Shown here one piece after another: positions 55,801 through 63,748 of a DNA stretch of 64,000 bases. The translations under genes and the position numbers were made by a program. Position 1 is the first letter of the stretch; every line of letters starts with the position of its first letter. Origin of the DNA: Ornithinimicrobium cryptoxanthini (GTDB lineage Bacteria > Actinomycetota > Actinomycetes > Actinomycetales > Dermatophilaceae); assembly GCF_023923205.1 (NCBI RefSeq), contig NZ_CP099490.1, forward strand, positions 3,410,001 through 3,474,000. The letters are read 5' to 3'. The notes under the pieces were generated by a model. That model was not told where the DNA came from and did not search any database. It was given only the letters and a program-made list of their open reading frames with translations.

Positions 55801-56716
55801 CGAGCGCGTGGCGGGCGATGACCGCTACGCCACGGCGGCAGCGATCTCGGAGCTCTACCCCGAGGGTGCTGACACGGTCTACGTCGCCTATGGCGAGGCG
55901 TTTGCGGACGCGCTCACCGGGTCGGCAGCAGCCGGCGCCGGCATGTCGACCATGACGACACCTGAGGGCGACGCCGCTCCGGTGCTGCTGGTCGGCAAGA
56001 GCATCCCGACGGTGACGTCGGACGCTCTGGACGCCCTGGCTCCGAGCAACATCGTCGTGCTGGGTGGCCCGGCCTCTGTGTCCAACGACATCGAGACCGA
56101 GCTGACCGCGTGGGCCCCCGTGAACCGCATCGGTGGTGCAGACCGTTATGAGACGTCTGCCCTGCTAGCGGCGGAGTTCCCGGCCGGTCTGTCCAAGGTC
56201 TATGTGGCCAGCGGCTATGACGCTGCCTTCCCTGACGCGCTGGCCGCTTCGGCGCTGGCGGGTCATGAGGGTGTGCCGGTGCTGCTGACCAAGACGAACT
56301 CGGTGCCTGCCACGGTTAATGCGGCCATCACGGGTCTCAACCCGGACAGCGTCGTCGTCGTCGGTGGACCGAGCTCGGTCTCCAACGGCGTCTACGCCAC
56401 CCTGGGTGCGGACTCGCGTCTGGCCGGTGACGACCGTTGGGAGACCAACGTGGCGATCACCGCGTCCTACGCTGCGGATGCCCCCCGGGCCTACGTCGCG
56501 TCGGGTCTGACGTGGCCGGACGCGCTGACGGGTGCGGCTCTGGCCGGCTCCGAGGGTGCGCCCATGCTGCTGACCCACCCGGACGCGCTCCCGGGCGTGA
56601 TCAAGACCGAGCTCAACCGGCTCTCGCCGGCTGACGCGACCATCTTTGGTGGTCCCGCCTCGGTCAGCCACGCAGTGGAGGACGAGCTCAACGCTCTGCT
56701 CCCCAGCTGGCAGTGA
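52817..56716 (+). CDS. secreted S8 subtilisin-like protease with PA domain and three CWB2 repeats
   Basis: This 1299-residue exported protease has a signal peptide (about 1-36), propeptide with KTYIVQLADDPLVAF, subtilase domain with Asp187 in GVIDTGIDPN, His258 in NGHGSHTAGT, a PA insert (about 405-525) and Ser586 in SGTSMSAPHIAG. Beta-sandwich domains follow (about 690-990), then three CWB2 repeats (from about 995, each with DRYATA/DRYETS/DRWETN and VVLGG or VVVGG-type motifs). It is longer than the 973-residue copy by the PA domain and two beta-sandwich regions. GTG 52817 with AAGGA is the start. Probably surface-bound by the repeats. Confidence 0.92.
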   Translation: MRKPHPGTRARIAALAASAVVVSPLAVGTMSAQADEVANLQLGETKTYIVQLADDPLVAFDGGHGLTATAPKAGEKVDADSAAAQAYTDYLGAQRADVLQTLGLSSSDVVTTYEAALNGFAVEMTAAEAIHMRKAPGVLQVWEDEIRHADTVQTPDYLGLSGDNGVWATEFGGVDNAGEGIVVGVIDTGIDPNNPSFAGEGISAPPADWAGDCNEAGVDRYAAFECNNKVIGARWYGEAFGNTVIPEEFTSARDYNGHGSHTAGTSAGNHDVPLSIQGAELGLASGMAPAAHIAAYKALWMTADGNGSGTTAGLVAAIDDAVLDGVDVINYSISGSSTNIMGPDEVAFLFAANTGIFVSTSAGNSGDTVGVSSVAHNAPWTMTVAASTHNRGAENSVTLGNDATYDGVGYGGPVEAPLVYAGDIPATGVAASEAELCATGAVDDAAADGNIVVCMRGAYALVDKGSEVANSGGVGMVMINDPAGAAGQNAIIYEVPATHLAAAEGQLVKDYAQTAAAPTATISATTNTIVNAPEMASFSSYGPALAGGGDLLKPDITAPGVDIAAAYHVDHSDPGTPTFSQISGTSMSAPHIAGLAALMKQEFPEWSPAAIKSAMMTTARDVDDAGDPIERLGTVATPLNYGAGEVQPAPSYNPGLVYDAGVNEWLDYACAIGQLSGCTGEEPAASDLNYPSISVGSLPGQQTVTRTVTDVTGVGGTYTFDIDAPEGTTVTVVPTVLTVPADGTASYEVTITATTAEPEAWTFGQLRLVSGEITVESPIAVRPLEISAPAELNGEGFSGSSSYQVTPGFTGTLSTDIDGLIPSDERPLAVTSDGPAGGAGFQDHVEPIVVPAGTKTLRISTFQSEITPAGVDMDLFLINPAYTAVVAQSAAGGSDESITLDNPAAGTYYLALDYWDGAAGAVANVPTHVWAVTDADEGNMTVSPETAPAAIGVPIDLTVAWDGLAGGARYLGNVNYLNGGETIGKTIVSVVTDGVERVAGDDRYATAAAISELYPEGADTVYVAYGEAFADALTGSAAAGAGMSTMTTPEGDAAPVLLVGKSIPTVTSDALDALAPSNIVVLGGPASVSNDIETELTAWAPVNRIGGADRYETSALLAAEFPAGLSKVYVASGYDAAFPDALAASALAGHEGVPVLLTKTNSVPATVNAAITGLNPDSVVVVGGPSSVSNGVYATLGADSRLAGDDRWETNVAITASYAADAPRAYVASGLTWPDALTGAALAGSEGAPMLLTHPDALPGVIKTELNRLSPADATIFGGPASVSHAVEDELNALLPSWQ

Positions 56717-56754
56717 GGCCGCGGCCGGTGACCCGGCCGTGAGCTAAGCACCAG

Positions 56755-56788
56755 GACGGGCCCATCCCCTTGCGGGGGTGGGCCCGTC
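56755..56788 (+). terminator. hairpin terminator after the second S8 protease
   Basis: GACGGGCCCATCCCC pairs with GGGGTGGGCCCGTC (one G-T pair), with a short loop. It lies 40 bp past the stop. There is no T run. Confidence 0.8.
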
Positions 56789-56849
56789 TCGCTGTCCTGT
56801 CCCTCATGCCGCGGGAGTGGCCTGGTGGCGGCGCTCCCGAGGCGTCGGG

Positions 56850-57884
56850 TCAGACCTGCCAGCGCTCGGCGAGCAGCAGGAAGCTGACCAGCCAGTGGGT
56901 CGCCATGAAGTCGCCCTCGGTCACGTGCGGCAGCACGGCATCGACCTGACGGTCCGCCGACTGCAGGAGTATGCCGGCGCGCACCCCCGGCAGCGACCTC
57001 GCCAGGGCGCGCAGCTGCCAGGCGCGGGAGAGGGCCAGGCCCAGCAGGTGGGCTCCCTGACCGTCGGTCGGGTCGAGCACGGTGGGCGGCTCCAGCAGGT
57101 GCGCGTGAGCACCCTCGCCCAGACCCGGCAGGAAGTGCTCGAGCCACGCGGCGAAGTCGAGGCCGAGGACGGCCTGCATCAGCACGGCCTCGGTCAGCGC
57201 GGGCGAGAGGAAGTCGCTGCCGGACGGCTCGTCCGCCGTGGCCGCAGGTCCGTCGTCACCGAACCAGTCGACGGCCCGGGCCGCGACGGCCTGCGTGACA
57301 TCGACCCGACCGAGCTCACCGAACGCGCGGTGCAGGAGCAGCAGCCCGAAGGCGTCGTTCTGGTGCTTGCCGTGCCGGATCGGATAGGCCTGCCGCGGCA
57401 GCCAGGCCAGGACGTGGTCGGCGATCACCTCGAGCAGCGGCGCCATCGCGCGCGACCACTGCGGGTGCTCGCGCACGGCAGCCCCCAGCAGCGCCGCCCA
57501 GGCCCAGCCATAGGGCCGCTCAAAGCCGGGCCGCTCCCGCAGATAGGCCGCCTCGACGGCGAGGTTGGCCGGGGTGAGCCGCTCGTCCAGCAGCTGTCGC
57601 GCGACCTGTGCCTCCACCCACTGGTCGGGCACCGGCAGACCTGCTCCCACGGCATACGCATCGCTGTCCGGATCTCGGGTGGCCCCGGCGTCCTCTCCCA
57701 GCAGTTGGACCAGGGACCACTGCATGTGCACCGACGAGTGCCAGTCCAGCGCGCCGTGGAAGGCGGGGTGCAGCCGCTGCGGGGTGATGTCGGTGTCGTG
57801 CGGTCCGGTGGCCACGTGCCCGGAGGAGTAGGGGTAGGGCCGCTGGAGGACCTCGGTGGCGATCCGCAGGAGGCGCTGGTTCAT
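56850..57884 (-). CDS. DUF2891 family protein
   Basis: This 344-residue protein contains the strongly conserved HPAFHGALDWHSSVHMQWSL (about 39-58) and later RPYGWAWAALLGA, HQNDAFGLLLLHRA and SDFLSPALTEAVLMQ, the pattern of DUF2891. The family looks like an alpha-alpha barrel (glycoside-type) and may bind sugar, but no reaction is established. ATG 57884 overlaps no upstream gene; it is divergent from the thioesterase-like gene with a 29-bp gap. Confidence 0.88.
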   Translation of the reverse strand: MNQRLLRIATEVLQRPYPYSSGHVATGPHDTDITPQRLHPAFHGALDWHSSVHMQWSLVQLLGEDAGATRDPDSDAYAVGAGLPVPDQWVEAQVARQLLDERLTPANLAVEAAYLRERPGFERPYGWAWAALLGAAVREHPQWSRAMAPLLEVIADHVLAWLPRQAYPIRHGKHQNDAFGLLLLHRAFGELGRVDVTQAVAARAVDWFGDDGPAATADEPSGSDFLSPALTEAVLMQAVLGLDFAAWLEHFLPGLGEGAHAHLLEPPTVLDPTDGQGAHLLGLALSRAWQLRALARSLPGVRAGILLQSADRQVDAVLPHVTEGDFMATHWLVSFLLLAERWQV

Positions 57885-57913
57885 GGGGCCATCTTGCTCC
57901 CTACGATGGTTGC

Positions 57914-58678
57914 GTGACCTACTACCAGCCCCTCGGTGACGGGGTTTATCGGCCGACGATCCACACGCAGGGCGCCTGGCAGGAGACCGAGCAGCACATG
58001 GGGCCAGCCTCGGGCCTGCTCGCCCACGCGCTAGAGCTCCACGAGCCGCGCGAGGACCTGCAGCTGGCGCGCATCTCCTTTGACATCCTCGGCATGATCC
58101 ACCTCGAGGACTCCACGATCCGCACCCGCACCGTGCGGCCCGGGCGGACCATCGAGCTGGTCGAGGCGACGATGAGCTCGGGCGGGCGCGACGTGATCCG
58201 GGCCAGTGGGTGGCGGCTGTCCACCCAGGACACCTCGGCCGTGGCCGGGACCGCGGTCGAGCCTTTGCCTGGTCCGGAACGGCTGGAGCCGTGGCAGGGC
58301 ATGCAGGTGTGGGGTGGCGGCTACATCAGCTCCGTGGAGTTCCGCGCGGTCGAGCCCCCGGTGCCGGGGCGCGCGCGGGTCTGGCTGCACACCGAGCACG
58401 ACCTGGTGGAGGGCGTGCCGTCCACCCCGCTGGCCCGGTTCGTCGGTCTGGTCGACACGGCCAACGGCATCGCCGTGCGGCAGTCGCCGCGTGAGTGGCT
58501 CTTCCCCAACACGGATCTGACCATCCACTTCCACCGCCCGCCCACCGGGCGCTGGGTCGGTCTGGACACGACGGTCTCCTGGGGTGGCACCGGCCTCGGG
58601 GTCACCTCAACCGTGCTGCACGACGAGCACGGACCCGTCGGCCACGCGCTCCAGGTCCTGACGGTCCGCGCTCAGTGA
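57914..58678 (+). CDS. thioesterase-family protein (double hot-dog)
   Basis: This 254-residue protein has two halves: residues 1-115 with LQLARISFDILGMIHLED and 140-254 with FRAVEP, ARFVGLVDTANGIAV and DLTIHFHRPPTGRWVGLDT. It resembles acyl-CoA thioesterase-like (TesB/4HBT) proteins of actinobacteria. GTG 57914 lies 6 bases after TACGAT (57902-57907), a likely leaderless start. Substrate unknown. Confidence 0.8.
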   Translation: MTYYQPLGDGVYRPTIHTQGAWQETEQHMGPASGLLAHALELHEPREDLQLARISFDILGMIHLEDSTIRTRTVRPGRTIELVEATMSSGGRDVIRASGWRLSTQDTSAVAGTAVEPLPGPERLEPWQGMQVWGGGYISSVEFRAVEPPVPGRARVWLHTEHDLVEGVPSTPLARFVGLVDTANGIAVRQSPREWLFPNTDLTIHFHRPPTGRWVGLDTTVSWGGTGLGVTSTVLHDEHGPVGHALQVLTVRAQ

Positions 58679-58688
58679 GGGCGGGACG

Positions 58689-58722
58689 TCGCAGACTATG
58701 TGACCCTCGTCACAGTCTGCGA
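58689..58722 (+). terminator. hairpin after the thioesterase-like gene
   Basis: TCGCAGAC and GTCTGCGA form the base of a stem, with GTGAC/GTCAC continuing it after a two-base bulge. It lies 11 bp past the stop. Confidence 0.6.
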
Positions 58723-58825
58723 GATAGCGCAACTCAGCCCCCTCTCGCGACGTCTCTTGAAGTGTGTGGGTCCGGGGCAAGACCCGACACATGAGCGGGA
58801 CTCTTCGGAGTGCACCGCGACAGGG

Positions 58826-58859
58826 AAGGGCGTCGGCGCAGGGGTCGGCGCCTTTTCCT
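58826..58859 (+). terminator. second hairpin with T-rich tail; possible small-RNA end
   Basis: A stem including GGCGC/GCGCC is followed by TTTTCCTTT, the best T run in this stretch. It lies about 150 bp past the thioesterase gene, beyond the first hairpin, so it may end a separate short transcript. Another stem, GTGTGGGTC/GACCCGACAC, precedes it (about 58763-58792). No ORF fits. Confidence 0.4.
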
Positions 58860-58860
58860 T

Positions 58861-58938
58861 TGCTCACAGCCTCCGGTCTGCTCACCGCTTCCCGACTTCC
58901 TCACCGCCTCTCGCCTGCCGCACCGCGTCCCGTCTGCC
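58861..58938. repeat. degenerate 20-bp tandem repeat
   Basis: About four units of roughly 20 bp, starting at 58861, 58879, 58899 and 58919, share (C)TCACCGC and a CTGC-like end. They lie upstream of the lipoprotein promoter. The gap 58679-59004 holds these, two hairpins and no supported gene. Confidence 0.5.
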
Positions 58939-59004
58939 ACGGGACGGAACGGAGCGATCGGTCTGACCGTCATACACTCGGAAACCGACGAGAGGTGAGG
59001 ACAG

Positions 59005-59538
59005 ATGAAGATCTCCCGACCGATTCGCGCTGGCGCACCCGCGCTCGCCGTGATGCTCGTCTTGGGGCTGGGGGCCTGCGGGACGACCGAGGACACACCA
59101 GGGGGCACAACCGAACCCACGAGCAGCGACACGGCGCCGACGACTGAGCCCGCTGACGATGTTGCCCCGACGACCGACGACGAGGAAGCCACCGAGATGC
59201 CCCCTGTGAACCCGACCGAGGGCGCTGCCCTGCCGACCGGCCCCGTGCCCACCAACGTGCTCGCCCAGGACAACGTCAAGGCCGCCGTCACTGATCTCGC
59301 CGAGCGCGAGGGTGTCGGCGAGGATGCGGTGGCGGCCGCTGGCTACTCCGCCGTGACCTGGCGCGACGGCAGCATCGGCTGCCCGAAGCCGGGAATGATG
59401 TATACCCAGGCCCTGGTCCCCGGCCACCTCCTCGTGCTCGAGGTCGACGGCGAGCTGTTCAGCTATCACGCCGGCCGGGACGGCACGTTCAACTACTGCG
59501 CCAACCCGAGCCTGCCGCCGCTCGACGCGACCATGTGA
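59005..59538 (+). CDS. secreted lipoprotein of unknown function
   Basis: This 177-residue lipoprotein has a signal peptide with lipobox LGAC and a long Thr/Glu/Asp-rich spacer (about 26-80). A small C-terminal domain of about 75 residues includes SAVTWRDGSIGCPKPGMMYT and YHAGRDGTFNYC, with two Cys residues likely in a disulphide. Such domains occur in several actinobacterial lipoproteins of unknown role. AGGTGAGGAC precedes ATG 59005. Confidence 0.78.
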   Translation: MKISRPIRAGAPALAVMLVLGLGACGTTEDTPGGTTEPTSSDTAPTTEPADDVAPTTDDEEATEMPPVNPTEGAALPTGPVPTNVLAQDNVKAAVTDLAEREGVGEDAVAAAGYSAVTWRDGSIGCPKPGMMYTQALVPGHLLVLEVDGELFSYHAGRDGTFNYCANPSLPPLDATM

Positions 59539-59630
59539 CGCTCAGCCTCGGGCGTGCGGGCCTGTCTGAGGCACTGCGGGAAATCCCGAGTGAAAGCATG
59601 GACGCCGATCGTCGCTAGCCGTGGATCGGA

Positions 59631-62051
59631 TCAGAACGGCGGCGGGTCGTCGTGGGGCTTGGACCAGGGTCCGTGTCCGGTGCCGCCGGTGTCCTTCCCG
59701 CGGTCGTGTTGCTGACCGGCCTGCTGGTCATCGGCCTGGTGCTCGTCACTGTTCGGCTGATCACCATCGCTCGCGTTGTCGTGGTCGGTGCGGGTGGCTC
59801 TGTGGCGGTCGTGTTCGGCTCGGGTGGCGTCGGGGGCGGGGCGGTAGGCCCGTTGGCCGTCGGGGCCGGTGTGGGTCAGGGTGATCTGGTCCCAGCCGGT
59901 GAAGTCGTCCTCGAACCCGGGGTTGTCTTCGCGGGCTTCGAAGGGTGAGCCGGGGGGCCGGTAGGACAAGGCTTGGTAGATCGCGGCGTCAATCGCGTCG
60001 CCCTTCGTCGCCCCGGCGGCGATCTCCTGGTCGATCTGGGTCTTCGCCGCGGTCAGCAGCTTGGTGTACTGGTTGTAGTCGTGAGCCTTGGTGGTGTAGA
60101 TCCGCCCGAGCAGGGTGGTCCAGGTGACGTCACGGTTGGTGTTGATGATCGCGTCGACGTCCTTCTTGGTCTTCTTGTCGTGGTGGGTGGTGCTCAGGGC
60201 CATGGCATTGGCCTCACAGGTGTGGCCGCCGGTGGTGCCGTACTCCTGGACGTGATCTAGCTGGGAGGTCTTGGCGGGCTTGACGCAGCCGGGGGCGCGG
60301 CAGAACCGGTCGGCGGCGATGATCTGGGCGCGCATCGCGGCATCGAAGCGGTAGGCGGTGATCGAGCGCTCCACGCACCGGCCGGTGGCCGGGTCGGTCA
60401 GCAGGCGGTACAGGGTCGAGCCGGGGACCAGGGCCAGGTCACGCACCTGGGTCGGGGACAGGAAGAGTGAGTCGCGACCGACGATCTCACCGACACCGAC
60501 ATCAGGGAGGCGGATCTGCTCATCGACCAGGCCGTGAGGATCCTGATCAGCATCAGCATCAGGGTCGGCGTCAGCGTCGTGAGGGTCGTCAGGGTGGTTC
60601 GGGGTGTGCTGGTCGGGTGGAGCCCCGTCAGCGCTGGGGCCCGGACGGTCACGGTGGTGGTGAGCGGCGGGGTCGGGGCAGGGTTGTCCCCTCAGGCCGG
60701 GACCTGGTGGGTTGCCGGAGCCTGTCGCGGCGGCACCCGATGTCGTGCTGGCGCCGCAGGTGCAGGTGCAGGTGCAACCCGGCCCACCGGGTCGGTCGGC
60801 GAACGCTGCCGGGATCGGGGTCCCTTCAGGATCAGTGCCGAGGAGGGTGGTGAGGGGGACGATGACGTCCAGGGTGGCGGCCGGTAGCCCGGACAGGACC
60901 CGGGCTAGCTGTTCGGACTGTTCGATGGTGACCTGGTCGGGGTCGTCGGGGATGGCTGAGAGGTCGACGGTCCCTTTGAGCAGGAGCGCGGTCGCGATCG
61001 CGCACCGCAGCTGACGCTGGCTGCGTGGGTCGCCCAGGGCGCGGGCCCGGCGGGCGGCGGCGTCGATCCGTTCGTTGATCGCGGTCCCTTCCAGGGCGGT
61101 GGTCCCGATCATGAAGGTGCCGGTGCCGTTCTCATCGAGCATCAGGTGGGTGTCGGCGTTGGCTTTCGCGGCAGCGTCAGCCTCTTTCTGCTTCTCGGGG
61201 TCTTGGGCGTTGACCCGGGCGATCTCGCGTTTCAGGGCCCGGTGGAACTCCTTGTGCCGCCACGGGCCACCCAGGAACGCCCCGCTGGAGTCGACCCGTT
61301 CGGTGACCGCAGCGCCCGGGTCGGTGCCGAAGAAGCCGTTAGCGATCGCGGCACCGTCCTCGTGAGCCATGCCGGTGCAGGCCCGGTAGTAACGGCGCAC
61401 CAACCGCCAGGACGACTCACCACACCTCAGGGAGTGGTGGACCGGGCCGGCGACCTCGGGTGCGGCGTTCGCGACAGCGACCAGGTCGCGGACCTCGCCC
61501 TCACCCCACCCGGTCCCTGCCTCGATCTCTGCGCAGGTCTTGGACTTCGCCCGCGCACGCCACTTCTCTTTCTGAGAGGCCGAGAGCTCGTCCGGGCTGG
61601 CCGCGCCCTTCTCGCCCAGCAGCAGTTTGCCGTGCACCCACGTCAACTCCCTTGCCGCGGACAGGACGACCGACTCCAGGTGCCCCGCGGCCGCGGTGAG
61701 GGACTCGATCGCCCCCAGCAGGTCACTGCCATGCTCCAGCAACCGCGGCGCCTCCAGGTGCTTCCGCCCCGCGTCGGAGCCGGCGACGGTGGCACACGCC
61801 AGCGACGCGCTCGTCAACGCCTCCGCCGCACCAGACCCAACGCCCAGGCGCGCCAGCACCGCGCGCAGCTGCTCCGCAGCCTCATCCTGCGAGATCTCGT
61901 CATCGGGCTCCGGGGTCGGCTCATCAACTGGCTGCGGCGCGATCGGCGACAACGGCCAGGACCCACGCCACAGCCCGCCACGACCCAACTCCAGCCCAGG
62001 AGCAGCGCTCAACAACCGCTCCAACCGGTCGGCCAACACTTCGGTCGACAT
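59631..62051 (-). CDS. DUF222/HNH endonuclease family protein (13E12-like)
   Basis: This 806-residue protein has a DUF222 region (about 60-400) and a C-terminal HNH nuclease-like site: CRAPGCVKPAKTSQLDHVQE and ANAMALSTTHHDKKTKKDV. A Cys/Thr segment, CTCTCTCGA, and a long Asp-Ala-His linker (about 455-510) lie between them. The tail is Asp/His/Gln-rich. The family is widespread and multi-copy in actinobacteria. The HNH site is intact, so nuclease activity is plausible. ATG 62051 follows GAGAGGGGGC. The role is unknown. Confidence 0.85.
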   Translation of the reverse strand: MSTEVLADRLERLLSAAPGLELGRGGLWRGSWPLSPIAPQPVDEPTPEPDDEISQDEAAEQLRAVLARLGVGSGAAEALTSASLACATVAGSDAGRKHLEAPRLLEHGSDLLGAIESLTAAAGHLESVVLSAARELTWVHGKLLLGEKGAASPDELSASQKEKWRARAKSKTCAEIEAGTGWGEGEVRDLVAVANAAPEVAGPVHHSLRCGESSWRLVRRYYRACTGMAHEDGAAIANGFFGTDPGAAVTERVDSSGAFLGGPWRHKEFHRALKREIARVNAQDPEKQKEADAAAKANADTHLMLDENGTGTFMIGTTALEGTAINERIDAAARRARALGDPRSQRQLRCAIATALLLKGTVDLSAIPDDPDQVTIEQSEQLARVLSGLPAATLDVIVPLTTLLGTDPEGTPIPAAFADRPGGPGCTCTCTCGASTTSGAAATGSGNPPGPGLRGQPCPDPAAHHHRDRPGPSADGAPPDQHTPNHPDDPHDADADPDADADQDPHGLVDEQIRLPDVGVGEIVGRDSLFLSPTQVRDLALVPGSTLYRLLTDPATGRCVERSITAYRFDAAMRAQIIAADRFCRAPGCVKPAKTSQLDHVQEYGTTGGHTCEANAMALSTTHHDKKTKKDVDAIINTNRDVTWTTLLGRIYTTKAHDYNQYTKLLTAAKTQIDQEIAAGATKGDAIDAAIYQALSYRPPGSPFEAREDNPGFEDDFTGWDQITLTHTGPDGQRAYRPAPDATRAEHDRHRATRTDHDNASDGDQPNSDEHQADDQQAGQQHDRGKDTGGTGHGPWSKPHDDPPPF

Positions 62052-62222
62052 CACTGCCCCCTCTCCCAGACGAACCAGGTTCTCCAACTACAACCACATT
62101 AGAACAAAGGTCTGACAGTGCGACCGCAGCGCGCTGACCAGCGGCGATGCGGCATACAGACAGCAGATGACGGGACCGAAAAGCCTCTAGACAGAGACCC
62201 CGACCAGGAGGACTCTTCAAAG

Positions 62223-63275
62223 ATGGAAGAGACTCCGCGATCAGCGCCAGGGCCGGCGAGCGGGTTCGTCGCACTCCCTGCAGCTGACTTCGCCAACCTG
62301 CGCCTGACCTACGACCATCTGCGGTGGACCCTGATCGGTCTGCCCATCCTGCTGTTCTGCGTGACCCTCACCATCGGACTGTGGAAGGCGCTGACCACCG
62401 GCCCCTGGAAGGACTCGTTCCCCAGCTCGATCAGCGCCTACTACAGCGGCTCCTCCCGTGACGTCTTCGTCGGCGTCATGATCGCCATTGCCGCCTGCCT
62501 CATCGCCTACCGAGGCACGACCGCGCTCGAGGAGTTCAGCCTCAACATGGCCGGTTTCTTCGCCGTGTTCGTCGCCCTCATCCCCACCACCCTGGAAAGC
62601 GTCATGAAGCAGCTCCGCGACCTGGGCGAACGTCCGGTGGGCGGCTTCAGTGCCGCCGACTACGGGTGGTCACTGCGGATCACCGTGTTCTGGGTGGTCA
62701 TCATCTGTGCCGTCCTGGCCTTCCTGACACTGCGCAGGTCCCACCGGACCGCAGAGATGTTTGCCAGGGGAGGTTGGGGCCGCAGGTTCATGGTCGCGGC
62801 CGTCCTGCTGACCGCCGTGTTCCTTGCCCTGCTCGTCTGGCAACTGTATTTCGCGGGGTCAGCCGCCTACGTCGAGCTCGACGGTCTCGGCGGCCCGGCC
62901 AAGCTCCACAACTACGCGGCGATTGTGATGATCCTCCTGCTGGCCGTAGCCGTCTGGAGCCATGCCTATCCTGACCGCGCCGCCAAGGGCGACCCGACGG
63001 CCGAACCACACGATCCTGACCTCCTCTACCTCTACAAGTGGATCTTCCTGGCGATGACCGTCGGCGTGGTCCTGGTCGGCGTGCTCGTCAGACTCTTGAC
63101 GCCGGACCACTGGGTGCTGGCCATCGAGTGGTGGGAGATCGGCTGTTTCGCCTTCTTCTGGTTCGTGGAGACCCGCCGCGCGGCCCGACGCCGCCGCAAG
63201 CTGGGACAGGCGAGCGCTGCGCCAGCCATCGAGGGCTCACCGACGGTCCAGGCCGCGCCGATGGTGACTCTCTAG
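62223..63275 (+). CDS. multi-pass membrane protein
   Basis: This 350-residue protein has about eight hydrophobic segments, with SSISAYYSGSSRDVFVGVMI and LIAYRGTTALEEFSLNMAG, and later LVWQLYFAGSAAYVELDG and KLHNYAAIVMILLLAV. I do not recognise a named family; the SIS(A)YY...RDVFVG stretch suggests a conserved actinobacterial membrane protein. ATG 62223 with AGGAGGAC 11 bases upstream. A cytoplasmic Arg-rich end follows. Function unknown. Confidence 0.72.
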   Translation: MEETPRSAPGPASGFVALPAADFANLRLTYDHLRWTLIGLPILLFCVTLTIGLWKALTTGPWKDSFPSSISAYYSGSSRDVFVGVMIAIAACLIAYRGTTALEEFSLNMAGFFAVFVALIPTTLESVMKQLRDLGERPVGGFSAADYGWSLRITVFWVVIICAVLAFLTLRRSHRTAEMFARGGWGRRFMVAAVLLTAVFLALLVWQLYFAGSAAYVELDGLGGPAKLHNYAAIVMILLLAVAVWSHAYPDRAAKGDPTAEPHDPDLLYLYKWIFLAMTVGVVLVGVLVRLLTPDHWVLAIEWWEIGCFAFFWFVETRRAARRRRKLGQASAAPAIEGSPTVQAAPMVTL

Positions 63276-63288
63276 GACAAGCATCGGG

Positions 63289-63319
63289 GGTATGCCGTGA
63301 GCTGGGAGCACGGCATACC
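63289..63319. terminator. hairpin between convergent genes
   Basis: GGTATGCCGTG pairs with CACGGCATACC around a nine-base loop. It lies 14 bp past the membrane-protein stop and near the end of the next minus-strand gene. Confidence 0.8.
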
Positions 63320-63352
63320 TCCCTTGCCTGGGAGCACCAAGGCACCAGCCCG

Positions 63353-63709
63353 CTATCTGCGCGTGCCCCAGAACTCGACCTCGAGGCCGATGGGATCCAC
63401 ATACCAGCAGTGGACCGCATGCTTGTTGCTCGCCTTGAACCCCGGGACGTCGAGGGTCACGTAGGGGCCCTCACCCGTCGGAAGAACGACCTCGACATAC
63501 TTCGGGATGATCACGTCGTTCGTGCCCACGACGTGGAACGGTGTGCCGAAGCCGGCCGGGGTCAGGTAGGTGTGCACAGTTCCTTCGTCACACTCCAGGA
63601 CCCGCTCCTGAGTCCAGGATGGTGGTGGGGCGCCCGCGACGGCGGCGGTGGCTGCCCACAGGCTGATGCTGCCCATCAGGACGAGGGGTGAGATGAGCCG
63701 GATGATCAT
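63353..63709 (-). CDS. small secreted protein
   Basis: This 118-residue protein has a signal peptide ending near AVAGA and a mature part of about 92 residues with VLECDEGTVHTYLTP, FHVVGTNDVIIPKYVEVVLP and HAVHCWYVDPIGLEVEFWG; two Cys may form a disulphide. No family recognised. AAGGAG precedes ATG 63709. Confidence 0.65.
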   Translation of the reverse strand: MIIRLISPLVLMGSISLWAATAAVAGAPPPSWTQERVLECDEGTVHTYLTPAGFGTPFHVVGTNDVIIPKYVEVVLPTGEGPYVTLDVPGFKASNKHAVHCWYVDPIGLEVEFWGTRR

Positions 63710-63748
63710 GATTTCTTCTCCTTTGTCTCGTGCCGCGCTAGGCGAGCG

